This document shows, in pieces, positions 1-8,162 of a stretch of 20,700 nt of DNA. The stretch lies in contig CALMDH010000219.1 in assembly GCA_937862735.1 (NCBI GenBank), positions 1-20,700 of the forward strand. The letters run 5' to 3'. How positions within the stretch are numbered: position 1 is the stretch's first letter; each line of letters opens with the position of its first letter. Below the pieces are notes generated by a model, which was given only the letters and a program-made list of their open reading frames with translations, ran no database searches and was not told the origin of the DNA. The stretch comes from M0108 sp937862735. Its GTDB lineage: Bacteria; Pseudomonadota; Gammaproteobacteria; Chromatiales; Chromatiaceae. A program made the position numbers and the translations under genes.

Positions 1-1317
<1,317 letters not shown>

Positions 1318-1368
1318 TGCTTGGAGCCCGGCGCCTCCTCCCAGCGGAGCTGATGGAGATCAAAGTCG

Positions 1369-3126
1369 ATGCCAATCCACAACGAGGATATCGCCCAGGT
1401 CTTCGACAAGATCGCTGATCTACTGGAGATCCAGGGGGAAAATGCCTTTCGCGTCCGCGCCTACCGCAATGGGGCCCGGGAGTTACGGGGCCTTGGCCAG
1501 GAGGCCGCCCAACTGTTGGAAGCGGGGGCTGACCTCACCGACCTGCCCGGCATCGGCACGGCCCTGGCTGCCAAGATCGCCGAGGTCGTCCACACCGGCA
1601 CCTGCCAGGCCCTGAAGAAGCTGGAGCGGGAGCTGCCGGCCGACCTGCCCGAACTGCTGCGCTTGCCCGGCCTGGGGCCCAAGCGGGTCCACGCCCTGCA
1701 CTATGACCTGGACATCCACACCCCGGAGCAGCTCTACCGCGCCGCCAAGGACGGGCGCCTGCGCGACCTGCCCGGCTTCGGCCCCAAGACCGAGGCCGCC
1801 CTGCGCGCCGCCCTGGAGACCCATTTCACCTCCGAACCCCGCTTCAAGCTGGCCACCGCCGCCCGCTACGCCGAGCCCCTGGTAGCCTGGCTGCGGCAGA
1901 CCCCGGGCGTCGATCGGGTGGTCGTCGCCGGCAGTTACCGGCGCGGCCGGGAGACGGTCGGCGATCTCGACATCCTGGTCACCGCCGCCCAGCCCGCCGC
2001 CGCCATCGCCCGCCTGCGGGATTACGAGGAGGTGGCCCAGGTCCTGGAGGCAGGCGAAACCCGGGCGAGCGTCCTCCTGCGCGCCGGCCTGCAGGTGGAC
2101 CTGCGGGCGGTCGCGGTGGAGTGCTTCGGCGCCGCCCTGCACTATTTCACCGGCGGCAAGGCCCACAACATCGCCCTGCGCACCCAGGCCCGCGCCCAGG
2201 GGCTCAAGATCAACGAGTACGGGGTCTTTCGCGGCCGTCAGCGGCTGGCGGGGGAGACCGAGGAGTCGGTCTACGCCGCCCTGGGCCTGCCCTACATCCC
2301 CCCCGAACTGCGGGAGAATCGCGGGGAGATCGAGGCCGCCCGTCGCGGCCTGCTACCAGAGCTGGTGACCCTGGACGACCTGCGCGGTGACCTGCACTGC
2401 CACACCAACGCCACCGACGGCCATGCCAGCCTGCTGGAGATGGTGGCCGCCGCCCGCCAACGGGGCCGCGACTACCTGGCCATCACCGACCACTCCAAGC
2501 GCCTGACCATGGCCCATGGCCTGGATAGCCGGCGGCTCCTGGAGCAGATGGAAGCCATTGATCGCCTCAACGAGCGCCTGGCCAGCGAGCGTCCGGCCAG
2601 CGAAGGGGTGGCCTTCCGGGTGCTCAAGGGTATCGAGGTGGACATCCTGCCGGATGGCAGTCTGGACCTGCCGGACGCGGTCCTCGGCCAGCTCGACCTG
2701 GTGGTCGCCGGGGTGCATAGCCAGTTCCACCTCAGCCGCGCCGACCAGACCCGGCGCGTCCTCAAGGCCATGGACCACCCCTACTTCACCATCCTCTCCC
2801 ACCCCACCGGGCGGCTGATCGCCGAGCGCGAGCCCTACGACATCGACATGACCCGCGTTATCCGCCAGGCCAGGGACCGGGGCTGCTACCTGGAACTCAA
2901 CGCCCACCCCGAGCGCCTCGACCTCAGCGACGTCCACTGCCAGATGGCCCGGGAGGAGGGGGTGCTGATCAGCATCGCCTCCGATGCCCACAGTATCCAG
3001 GACCTCGATGTTTTGCGCTATGGCGTCAGCCAGGCCCGTCGCGGCTGGCTGACCAAGGGCGACGTGCTCAACAGCCGCCCACTCAAGGATTTGCTACCCC
3101 TTCTGCGGCGGACCTTTCACGGCTGA
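1369..3126 (+). CDS. polX: PolX family DNA polymerase with PHP 3'-5' exonuclease domain
   Basis: The 585-residue product has the size and order of bacterial PolX: an N-terminal helix-hairpin-helix region (LPGIGTALAAKI near 63-75, LPGLGPKRV near 97-105, LPGFGPKTEAAL near 133-144), a family X nucleotidyltransferase palm with GSYRRG near 188 and the catalytic GDLDIL (D199, D201), then a C-terminal PHP domain. The PHP metal ligands are visible: HCH at 343-345, TDHS, GIEVDI, VAGVHS, LSHPTG, LNAHPER and SDAH (D539, H541). In this family the polymerase fills short gaps in base-excision repair and the PHP domain supplies Mn2+-dependent 3'-5' exonuclease or end-processing activity. The start is supported by GGAG at 1355-1358, ten bases before the ATG. 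It probably shares a transcript with rtcB. Its last 33 bases overlap the convergent Uma2 gene. Confidence 0.95.
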   Translation: MPIHNEDIAQVFDKIADLLEIQGENAFRVRAYRNGARELRGLGQEAAQLLEAGADLTDLPGIGTALAAKIAEVVHTGTCQALKKLERELPADLPELLRLPGLGPKRVHALHYDLDIHTPEQLYRAAKDGRLRDLPGFGPKTEAALRAALETHFTSEPRFKLATAARYAEPLVAWLRQTPGVDRVVVAGSYRRGRETVGDLDILVTAAQPAAAIARLRDYEEVAQVLEAGETRASVLLRAGLQVDLRAVAVECFGAALHYFTGGKAHNIALRTQARAQGLKINEYGVFRGRQRLAGETEESVYAALGLPYIPPELRENRGEIEAARRGLLPELVTLDDLRGDLHCHTNATDGHASLLEMVAAARQRGRDYLAITDHSKRLTMAHGLDSRRLLEQMEAIDRLNERLASERPASEGVAFRVLKGIEVDILPDGSLDLPDAVLGQLDLVVAGVHSQFHLSRADQTRRVLKAMDHPYFTILSHPTGRLIAEREPYDIDMTRVIRQARDRGCYLELNAHPERLDLSDVHCQMAREEGVLISIASDAHSIQDLDVLRYGVSQARRGWLTKGDVLNSRPLKDLLPLLRRTFHG

Positions 3127-3726
3127 GGGTTGGTCCGCCACCCCGGCGAAAGCCCCCACCCCCGCTGGCCAGTGGATCTCCAGGCCGGGGATGATCGCGA
3201 CCGGGGTGGTCTCCTCCAGGGCGCGGATGTCGGGCGCGCCATAGGTGCCATCCTCGCCCAGACGGTAGATGATCAGGACCCGGTCCACCGGGTGTAGCAA
3301 CCAGTATTCCCGCACCCCATGGCGCTCGTAGAGGGCGCGCTTGCGGATCTGATCATGGGAAGCGCTGCTGGGGGAGAGGATCTCGACGATCCAGTCCGGC
3401 GCGCCCCGGCAGCCCTTGTCATCCAGTTTGCCGGGGTCGCAGATGACCGCCACGTCCGGCTGGACGACCGTGTCCACCTGGTCGTCGGCTTCGTTGCGCC
3501 GCGGCAGTCGCACGTCAAAGGGGGCGACGTAGATCCTGCATGGATGCCCTTGCAGGGCATTGCCGATTTGCCGTGCCAGTTCCACCACGAATTCCTGATG
3601 CATTCGGGTTGGCGCCGGCGACATGGCGTAGGCCTGACCGTCGATCAACTCCCAGCGTTCATCATCGGGCCAGCGGCAATAGTCGCCATAGGTGAAGTAA
3701 TCGATTCGGGGTGCCGGTTGGGACAT
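3094..3726 (-). CDS. Uma2 family (DUF820) restriction-endonuclease-fold protein
   Basis: The 210-residue product has the Uma2 signature: a WELIDGQ opening strand, RMHQEFV, PDVAVICDP, then PDWIVEILSPSSASHDQIRKR and YERHGVREYWLLHPVDR. The D...E-x-L...K arrangement is the PD-(D/E)xK nuclease core of the family. The biological role of these very common cyanobacterial and Chromatiaceae proteins is not established. The chosen ATG (3726-3724) begins MSQPAPRIDY and is preceded on its own strand by GGGAG about eight bases away. The frame is open for 76 more codons upstream, but that stretch has no family similarity and crosses the intergenic region. The 3' end overlaps the convergent polX by 33 bases, so the two transcripts would collide. 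A TACAAT hexamer on the minus strand at 3780-3775 is a possible -10, without a convincing -35. Confidence 0.88.
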   Translation of the reverse strand: MSQPAPRIDYFTYGDYCRWPDDERWELIDGQAYAMSPAPTRMHQEFVVELARQIGNALQGHPCRIYVAPFDVRLPRRNEADDQVDTVVQPDVAVICDPGKLDDKGCRGAPDWIVEILSPSSASHDQIRKRALYERHGVREYWLLHPVDRVLIIYRLGEDGTYGAPDIRALEETTPVAIIPGLEIHWPAGVGAFAGVADQPSAVKGPPQKG

Positions 3727-3889
3727 GGGGGGTCTCCCGCAAAACAAATTCGTCGTGTCTTGGATCACATCACCATTGTAGCCAAAGCATTGCGGTGGGT
3801 GGTCGACCCAGGGAAGTAGGTGAGAGGCAGTCAGGGAAGTGGTGCATGGCCGGCATACACCCATGCACCTGGCCAGGTGAGGGTCACTA
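3727..3889. other. Intergenic region with two overlapping palindromes
   Basis: This 163-base spacer separates the P-type ATPase stop from the Uma2 start, both on the minus strand. It contains a perfect 9-bp inverted repeat, GGTGCATGG (3841-3849) and CCATGCACC (3861-3869), with an 11-base loop. Overlapping its right arm is the self-complementary CACCTGGCCAGGTG (3866-3879). Both lie 10-50 bases past the ATPase stop. They may end or protect its mRNA, but no U-run follows on the minus strand, so a classical intrinsic terminator is not supported. Confidence 0.5.
3841..3879 (-). terminator. Candidate stem-loop at the 3' end of the P-type ATPase mRNA
   Basis: The perfect 9-bp stem (3841-3849 with 3861-3869) and the overlapping 14-base palindrome (3866-3879) are mutually exclusive structures just after the ATPase stop on the minus strand. 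The lack of a trailing U-tract means this could be a Rho-dependent end, an mRNA-stabilising hairpin or a protein-binding palindrome instead. Confidence 0.3.
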
Positions 3890-6664
3890 TCAGCCGGGTG
3901 CGCTCTGGGCCCACCGCCGTACCAGTGCCTTGCGCACCTCTTCCAGGGCGCCAAAGACCAGCGCCAGGGCCAGGATCAGCCCCCAGATGCCGGTGGGAAA
4001 GGGCTGGGTACCAAAGAGCGCCTGGCCGGGTATCGAGTAGACGATGGCCAGCAGCAGTCCCAGTTCCAGGGCTACCCCGGTCATCAGCAGCGGACTGCCG
4101 AGGAGGGGGAAGGCCAAGGCGGACACCCGGGGGTGACGGCAGAGAAAGACGTTGACGACCTGGGCCATCACGATCCCCGCCAGACAGGCCGTGGTGGCCT
4201 GGAGGTAGAGGGGATCCTGGACGGGCAGGGGCTGGCCATAGGCCCAGCCCCCCAGGTGCAGGATGCAGAAAAAGGCCGTCAGGGAGACCAGGGCCTGCAA
4301 GGGGCCCAGCCAGAGGTAAGCCCGGGCCAGGAGGGGCCAGGACAACAGCCGCTCCTTGGCCGGGCGTGGCGGCTGGCGCATCACCTCGGGGTCGGGTTTC
4401 TCCGCCCCCAGGGCCAGGGCGGGCAGCATGTCGGTGCCCAGGTCCACCGCCAGGATCTGGATGATGGTCAAGGGCAGGGGGATGCGCAGCAGCACGTACA
4501 GCAGGTAGGGCACCAGCTCCGGCACATTGGAGGTCAGGATGTAGGTCAGGAACTTGCGAATGTTTGCGAAGACCGCCCGGCCCTCCTCGACGGCATTGAC
4601 GATGCTGGCGAAGTTGTCATCGAGGAGGATCAGGTCCGCCGCCGACTTGGCGACATCCGTGCCCGTCAGCCCCATGGCGATGCCGATGTGGGCGGACTTG
4701 AGGGCCGGGGCGTCGTTCACCCCGTCGCCGGTGACGGCGACAATCTCGCCCTTGCGCTTCAGGGCGTTGACCACCAGCATCTTTTGCTCGGCACTGACCC
4801 GGGCGAAGAGGATCTCCGGGCTGTCGAGGGCGGTCTGGAGCTGGGCCTTGGTCATGCGCCGCAGGGAGCCGCCGAGGATTACCTTGGGATCAGCCCCCCG
4901 GACCAGGCCGATCTCGCGGGCGATGGCCAGGGCCGTGTGGGGGTGATCCCCCGTGACCATGATGACCTTGATCCCCGCGCCGTGGCAGCGGGCGATGGCC
5001 GCGGGGACCTCGGGGCGTGGCGGGTCGTACAGGCCGACCAGGCCGGAGAGTACCAGGCCTTCCTCCCGCGGTTTGCCAGGGGCGGGCGCCATTGGCTCCG
5101 TAGGTGCATCCATTCGCCGCCAGGCAAAGGCCAGCACGCGCAGACCGGCATCGGCCATCCGCTGCTGGGCTTGCACCTGGGCCTGGCGGGAGGCGTGATG
5201 GAGGGCCTCGATGCCCCCGTCCTCGCCCTCGATCGCCACGCACAGGGGCAAGACCGCCTCGGGGGCGCCCTTGCAATAGAGCCAGCGCGCCCCCTCCCGC
5301 TCGACGATCACCGACATCCGTCGGCGCTCATGGTCGAAGGGCAATTCCCCGACGAGCCGCATGTCGGTGAAGGTCTGGGACTGACGGCCATACTCGGTCA
5401 GGGCCAGTTCCATGGGATCCCCCAGCCAGACCGGCTGACCCTCCCGGAGGCCCCGTTTCAGGGTATGGCACACGGCGAGGTTGCGCGACAGGTGGCCGGG
5501 ATCGGCGGCGCCCATCCTGCCGTCCGGGCCCGTGTCGCCTCGGCCCGTACCACCCGGGGCCGAGCCGGACGCCGGCCCCCTCTCCACGGACGGCAGGGGA
5601 CCCTCCCAGAAGCGTCCCCGCCACCAGACCCGCCGCACGCTCATGCGGTTTTCCGTCAGGGTACCGGTCTTGTCGCTGCAGATCACCGTCGTCGCCCCCA
5701 GGGTCTCGACCGCCGGCAGGTGGCGTACCAGGGCGTTGCGCTTGGCCATGCGCTGGGTGGCCATGGCCAGGGACAGGGTCACGGTGGGCAACAGGCCCTC
5801 GGGGACGTTGGCGACAATGATGCCGATGGCGAACATCAGGCTGGTCCAGAAGGGCAGCCCCAGCCACTGCCCCACGCCAAAGAACAGCAGCCCCAGGCTG
5901 GTGGCGAAGATCGCCACCAGCCGGGAGAGGCGGGCGATCTCCGCTTGCAGATGGGAGGGGGTCCCGCCCGCGGTCTGGGTCAGGTGGGCGATCTGGCCAA
6001 ACTCGGTGTGCATGCCGGTGGCGAAGACGAGGGCCTTGCCCTCGCCGGAGACCAGGGAGGTCCCCGCCAGCAGCAGGTTGCGCATCTCCAGGGGTGGCTG
6101 GTGTTCGGGGTGCTCCGTGGCGGTCTTGGCCTTGGGCAGGGACTCACCGGTGAGGGTGGCGGCGTTGACGCGGATGTCGGCGCTCTCGATCAGCCGGCAA
6201 TCGGCGGGCACGTCATCGCCCGCCTCCAGCAGGATGATGTCGCCGGGCACCAGCCCGGCCGCGGGGAGGCTGGTCAACTGGCCATCGCGCAGCACCTTGG
6301 CCGTGGGCGGCAGCAGTTTGCTCAGGGCCTCGATGGCGCGCTCGGCACGGTACTCCTGCCAGAAGGAGAAGGTGCCGTTGATGAGGATGACCGCCAGGAT
6401 GGCGGCGCCGAGCTGCCACATGCCGGTGCCCGGCTCACGGGACTCGGCGAACCAGGCCAGCGCGGCCGCCACCCAGAGGATGAGGGCGAAGAAGTGGGTA
6501 AATTCGCGCAGGAACCGGCGCCACTGGGGCTCAACGCCGATGGCAGCGAGGCGGTTCTCGCCATATTCCCGCAGCCGGCGGGCCGCCTCGGCGGCCGTCA
6601 GCCCGGTGGCGCTGGTACCCAGGCTTTGCAGGGCCTCGGCAAGGGGGAGGTTGGCAAGGTGCAT
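3890..6664 (-). CDS. P-type cation ATPase, type II, Na,K-ATPase alpha-like (P2C-like)
   Basis: This 924-residue inner-membrane pump has a Cation_ATPase_N opening (ATGLTAAEAARRLREYGENRL), the actuator TGES at 172-175, a TM4 motif VANVPEGLLPTVT (E289), the phosphorylated D331 in CSDKTGTLTEN, the nucleotide/hinge motif VIMVTGDHP, and GDGVNDAPAL ending at D651. The core resembles animal Na,K-ATPase alpha subunits: AVETLG before the DKTG motif, LLDDNFASIV, TSNVPEL in TM5, and DLGTDMLPALAL in TM6 correspond to TSNIPEI and DLGTDMVPA, which contribute to the Na+/K+ sites. No beta subunit is visible. A Gly/Pro-rich stretch after the phosphorylation site (GPASGSAPGGTGRGDTG) looks like a loop insertion. 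The transported ion is inference: Na+ or K+/H+ exchange is as likely as Ca2+. The start at MHLANLPL coincides with the domain start; a GTG at 6757 would add 31 unconserved residues but has better upstream purines. Divergent from a Na+/glutamate symporter. Confidence 0.9.
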   Translation of the reverse strand: MHLANLPLAEALQSLGTSATGLTAAEAARRLREYGENRLAAIGVEPQWRRFLREFTHFFALILWVAAALAWFAESREPGTGMWQLGAAILAVILINGTFSFWQEYRAERAIEALSKLLPPTAKVLRDGQLTSLPAAGLVPGDIILLEAGDDVPADCRLIESADIRVNAATLTGESLPKAKTATEHPEHQPPLEMRNLLLAGTSLVSGEGKALVFATGMHTEFGQIAHLTQTAGGTPSHLQAEIARLSRLVAIFATSLGLLFFGVGQWLGLPFWTSLMFAIGIIVANVPEGLLPTVTLSLAMATQRMAKRNALVRHLPAVETLGATTVICSDKTGTLTENRMSVRRVWWRGRFWEGPLPSVERGPASGSAPGGTGRGDTGPDGRMGAADPGHLSRNLAVCHTLKRGLREGQPVWLGDPMELALTEYGRQSQTFTDMRLVGELPFDHERRRMSVIVEREGARWLYCKGAPEAVLPLCVAIEGEDGGIEALHHASRQAQVQAQQRMADAGLRVLAFAWRRMDAPTEPMAPAPGKPREEGLVLSGLVGLYDPPRPEVPAAIARCHGAGIKVIMVTGDHPHTALAIAREIGLVRGADPKVILGGSLRRMTKAQLQTALDSPEILFARVSAEQKMLVVNALKRKGEIVAVTGDGVNDAPALKSAHIGIAMGLTGTDVAKSAADLILLDDNFASIVNAVEEGRAVFANIRKFLTYILTSNVPELVPYLLYVLLRIPLPLTIIQILAVDLGTDMLPALALGAEKPDPEVMRQPPRPAKERLLSWPLLARAYLWLGPLQALVSLTAFFCILHLGGWAYGQPLPVQDPLYLQATTACLAGIVMAQVVNVFLCRHPRVSALAFPLLGSPLLMTGVALELGLLLAIVYSIPGQALFGTQPFPTGIWGLILALALVFGALEEVRKALVRRWAQSAPG

Positions 6665-6796
6665 ACAATGAGGATAGTCGGGATCTGCCGGGCGACATGA
6701 ATTATGCTCCCCGGGCGCAGGGTGAAGGGTTTCACCCCCTCCCGTCGCAACGTGCACTGTTGGTCACCTTTTCCTCACCCACTCTGAGTACAGCCC
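6665..6796. promoter_or_regulatory. Divergent promoter region between ATPase and gltS
   Basis: The 132-base gap must hold the promoters of two divergent transporter genes. It contains a perfect 7-bp inverted repeat, GGGTGAA (6720-6726) and TTCACCC (6731-6737), with a GGGT loop, which could be an operator or a leader hairpin. On the minus strand CATAAT (6706-6701) is a possible -10, with CTTCAC (6727-6722) as a weak -35 at a short 15-base spacing. TATGCT at 6703-6708 could serve the plus strand. None of these is strong. Confidence 0.3.
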
Positions 6797-8008
6797 ATGA
6801 CCGCCCCCATCAGCGAGATCTGGACCCTGATCCTGGCCGTGCTGGCCATTCGGCTCGGCATTCTGATCCATCGCCTGCTGCCGAGACTGGGGGCGTGGAA
6901 TATCCCCCCCGCCATCACCGGGGGCCTCCTGCTCGCGCTGTTCGTGACCCTGGTCCGCGGCGCCTACGGGATCGAATTCGCGTTCGCCGACGGTATCCGC
7001 CAGACCCTGTTGCTGGTGTTTTTCGTCGGCGTGGGGCTCTCGGCCAAGTTCATGGCCCTCTTTCGCGGTGGCGCGGGCGTGGCGGTGGTCTGCCTGGCCA
7101 TCCTGGTCACCATCAGCCTGCAAAATCTGGCGGGGGTGGCGATCGCCAGCGGCTTTGGGTTCAACCCGGCCCTGGGTCTCTTCATGGGCAGCATCCCCTT
7201 TCTCGGTGGCCATGGGACCGCCGCGGCCTGGGCCCAGGCTGTACCGGCCCAGGACCTGACCGGCGCCCTGGAGGTGGGCATGGCCGCCGCCACCCTGGGC
7301 CTGATCGCGGGGGGACTGGTCGCGGGCCCCATCGCCTCGCGGCTGATCCATCGGCAGTTTCAGGGTGGGCTAACCGCTTCTCAGCCGTCACAGGAGCACG
7401 CCACCGCCTCAGGCCAGGCGCCCACCCACCTCACCAGCGCTGAACTCCTGAACTCGGATCGCTGGCTGGTGATCACCCTGGTGATTGCCCTGTGCCTGGC
7501 CTTGGGCGAACTGCTGCGGCAATGGGCGGCTCAGCAGGGGCTGGTGGTGCCCGGCTTCCTGGCGGTGATGCTGGTGGCGGTGATCCTCACGAACGCGGCC
7601 GACCTGCTCGGGCACCCGGTGGATACGACGGTCGCGGACCTGACCGGCACCGTCGCCCTGCGCCTCTTCCTCGCCATCAGCATGATGGGGCTCAAGCTCT
7701 GGGAATTGGATGCCTTCATCCTCCCCCTGGTGGCCAGCCTGGCCGTCCAGATCCTCGTCGTCAGCGCGGTGGCGTTACTCTTGGTCTATCCCCTGCTGGG
7801 GCGGGGCTACGAAGGCGCGGTGGCCGCCGGCGGCTTCATCGGCTTCGCCATGGGGGCCATGCCCGTGGGCCTGGGGGTCATGAGGCGCATGACTGACCGC
7901 TATGGTCCGGCACCCAGGGCGATGCTGGCGATCACCCTGGCCGCCGCCCTCTTCGCCGATACCGCCAATGCCCTGCTGGTAAACCTGGGTTTTGCCTGGC
8001 TGGGGTGA
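6797..8008 (+). CDS. gltS: GltS-type sodium/glutamate symporter
   Basis: The 403-residue, highly hydrophobic protein matches the length of E. coli GltS (about 401) and its two-repeat layout. In the first half are NIPPAITGGLL, FFVGVGLSAK, the re-entrant-loop-type GSIPFLGGHGTAAAW (around 131-145) and a glycine-rich AAATLGLIAGGLVAGPIASRLI. In the second half are LFLAISMMGLKLWEL and a closing GFAMGAMPVGLGVMRR...NALLVNLGF. A hydrophilic central loop (QPSQEHATASGQAPTHL) separates the halves. The family carries glutamate inward with Na+ across the inner membrane. There is no clear Shine-Dalgarno sequence before the ATG. The divergent neighbour is an Na,K-ATPase-like pump, so one gene could use the Na+ gradient the other maintains; that link is inference. 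Substrate specificity is assigned by family only. Confidence 0.88.
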   Translation: MTAPISEIWTLILAVLAIRLGILIHRLLPRLGAWNIPPAITGGLLLALFVTLVRGAYGIEFAFADGIRQTLLLVFFVGVGLSAKFMALFRGGAGVAVVCLAILVTISLQNLAGVAIASGFGFNPALGLFMGSIPFLGGHGTAAAWAQAVPAQDLTGALEVGMAAATLGLIAGGLVAGPIASRLIHRQFQGGLTASQPSQEHATASGQAPTHLTSAELLNSDRWLVITLVIALCLALGELLRQWAAQQGLVVPGFLAVMLVAVILTNAADLLGHPVDTTVADLTGTVALRLFLAISMMGLKLWELDAFILPLVASLAVQILVVSAVALLLVYPLLGRGYEGAVAAGGFIGFAMGAMPVGLGVMRRMTDRYGPAPRAMLAITLAAALFADTANALLVNLGFAWLG

Positions 8009-8162
8009 CGGGCGTCGGGTGAGAGGACGCCGCTCGCCCACTGTCTGGTAACCGCTTTCTGGTAACGAAGGTGAGGCGCGCGTGTCTCGCATTAACGCTA
8101 AACTTTCGTTGATGCCTTCCCCCGTCCCTCACGCTGCCCCGCCCAAGTTACGGAGAGATGTC
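8009..8162 (+). promoter_or_regulatory. Upstream region of the solute-binding protein gene
   Basis: A 6-bp stem, GGCGTC (8011-8016) with GACGCC (8026-8031), follows the gltS stop directly but lacks a U-run. A 9-base direct repeat TCTGGTAAC occurs at 8044-8052 and 8058-8066, a 14-base period that could be a tandem regulator site. The Shine-Dalgarno GGAGAG (8152-8157), five bases before the ATG at 8163, decides the start of the next gene against a GTG at 8082. Confidence 0.35.

Noticed and set aside
3727..3954. 76-residue N-terminal extension of the Uma2 protein
   Set aside because: It crosses the intergenic palindromes and the end of the ATPase gene, has no similarity to the family, and the inner ATG has a good ribosome site.
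4133..6700. 855-codon open frame on the plus strand
   Set aside because: It is antisense to the P-type ATPase, whose motifs are complete. The translation is rich in G, Q, H and D with no recognisable domain, as expected from GC-rich codon shadowing.
6665..6757. GTG start adding 31 residues to the ATPase
   Set aside because: The added residues look non-coding (His/Pro/Cys-rich) and the Cation_ATPase_N domain begins at the inner ATG. The upstream purines keep it possible but less likely.
8082..8162. GTG start adding 27 residues to the solute-binding protein
   Set aside because: It would bury the signal peptide behind a Pro/Ser-rich stretch; the ATG at 8163 has a clear GGAGAG site.
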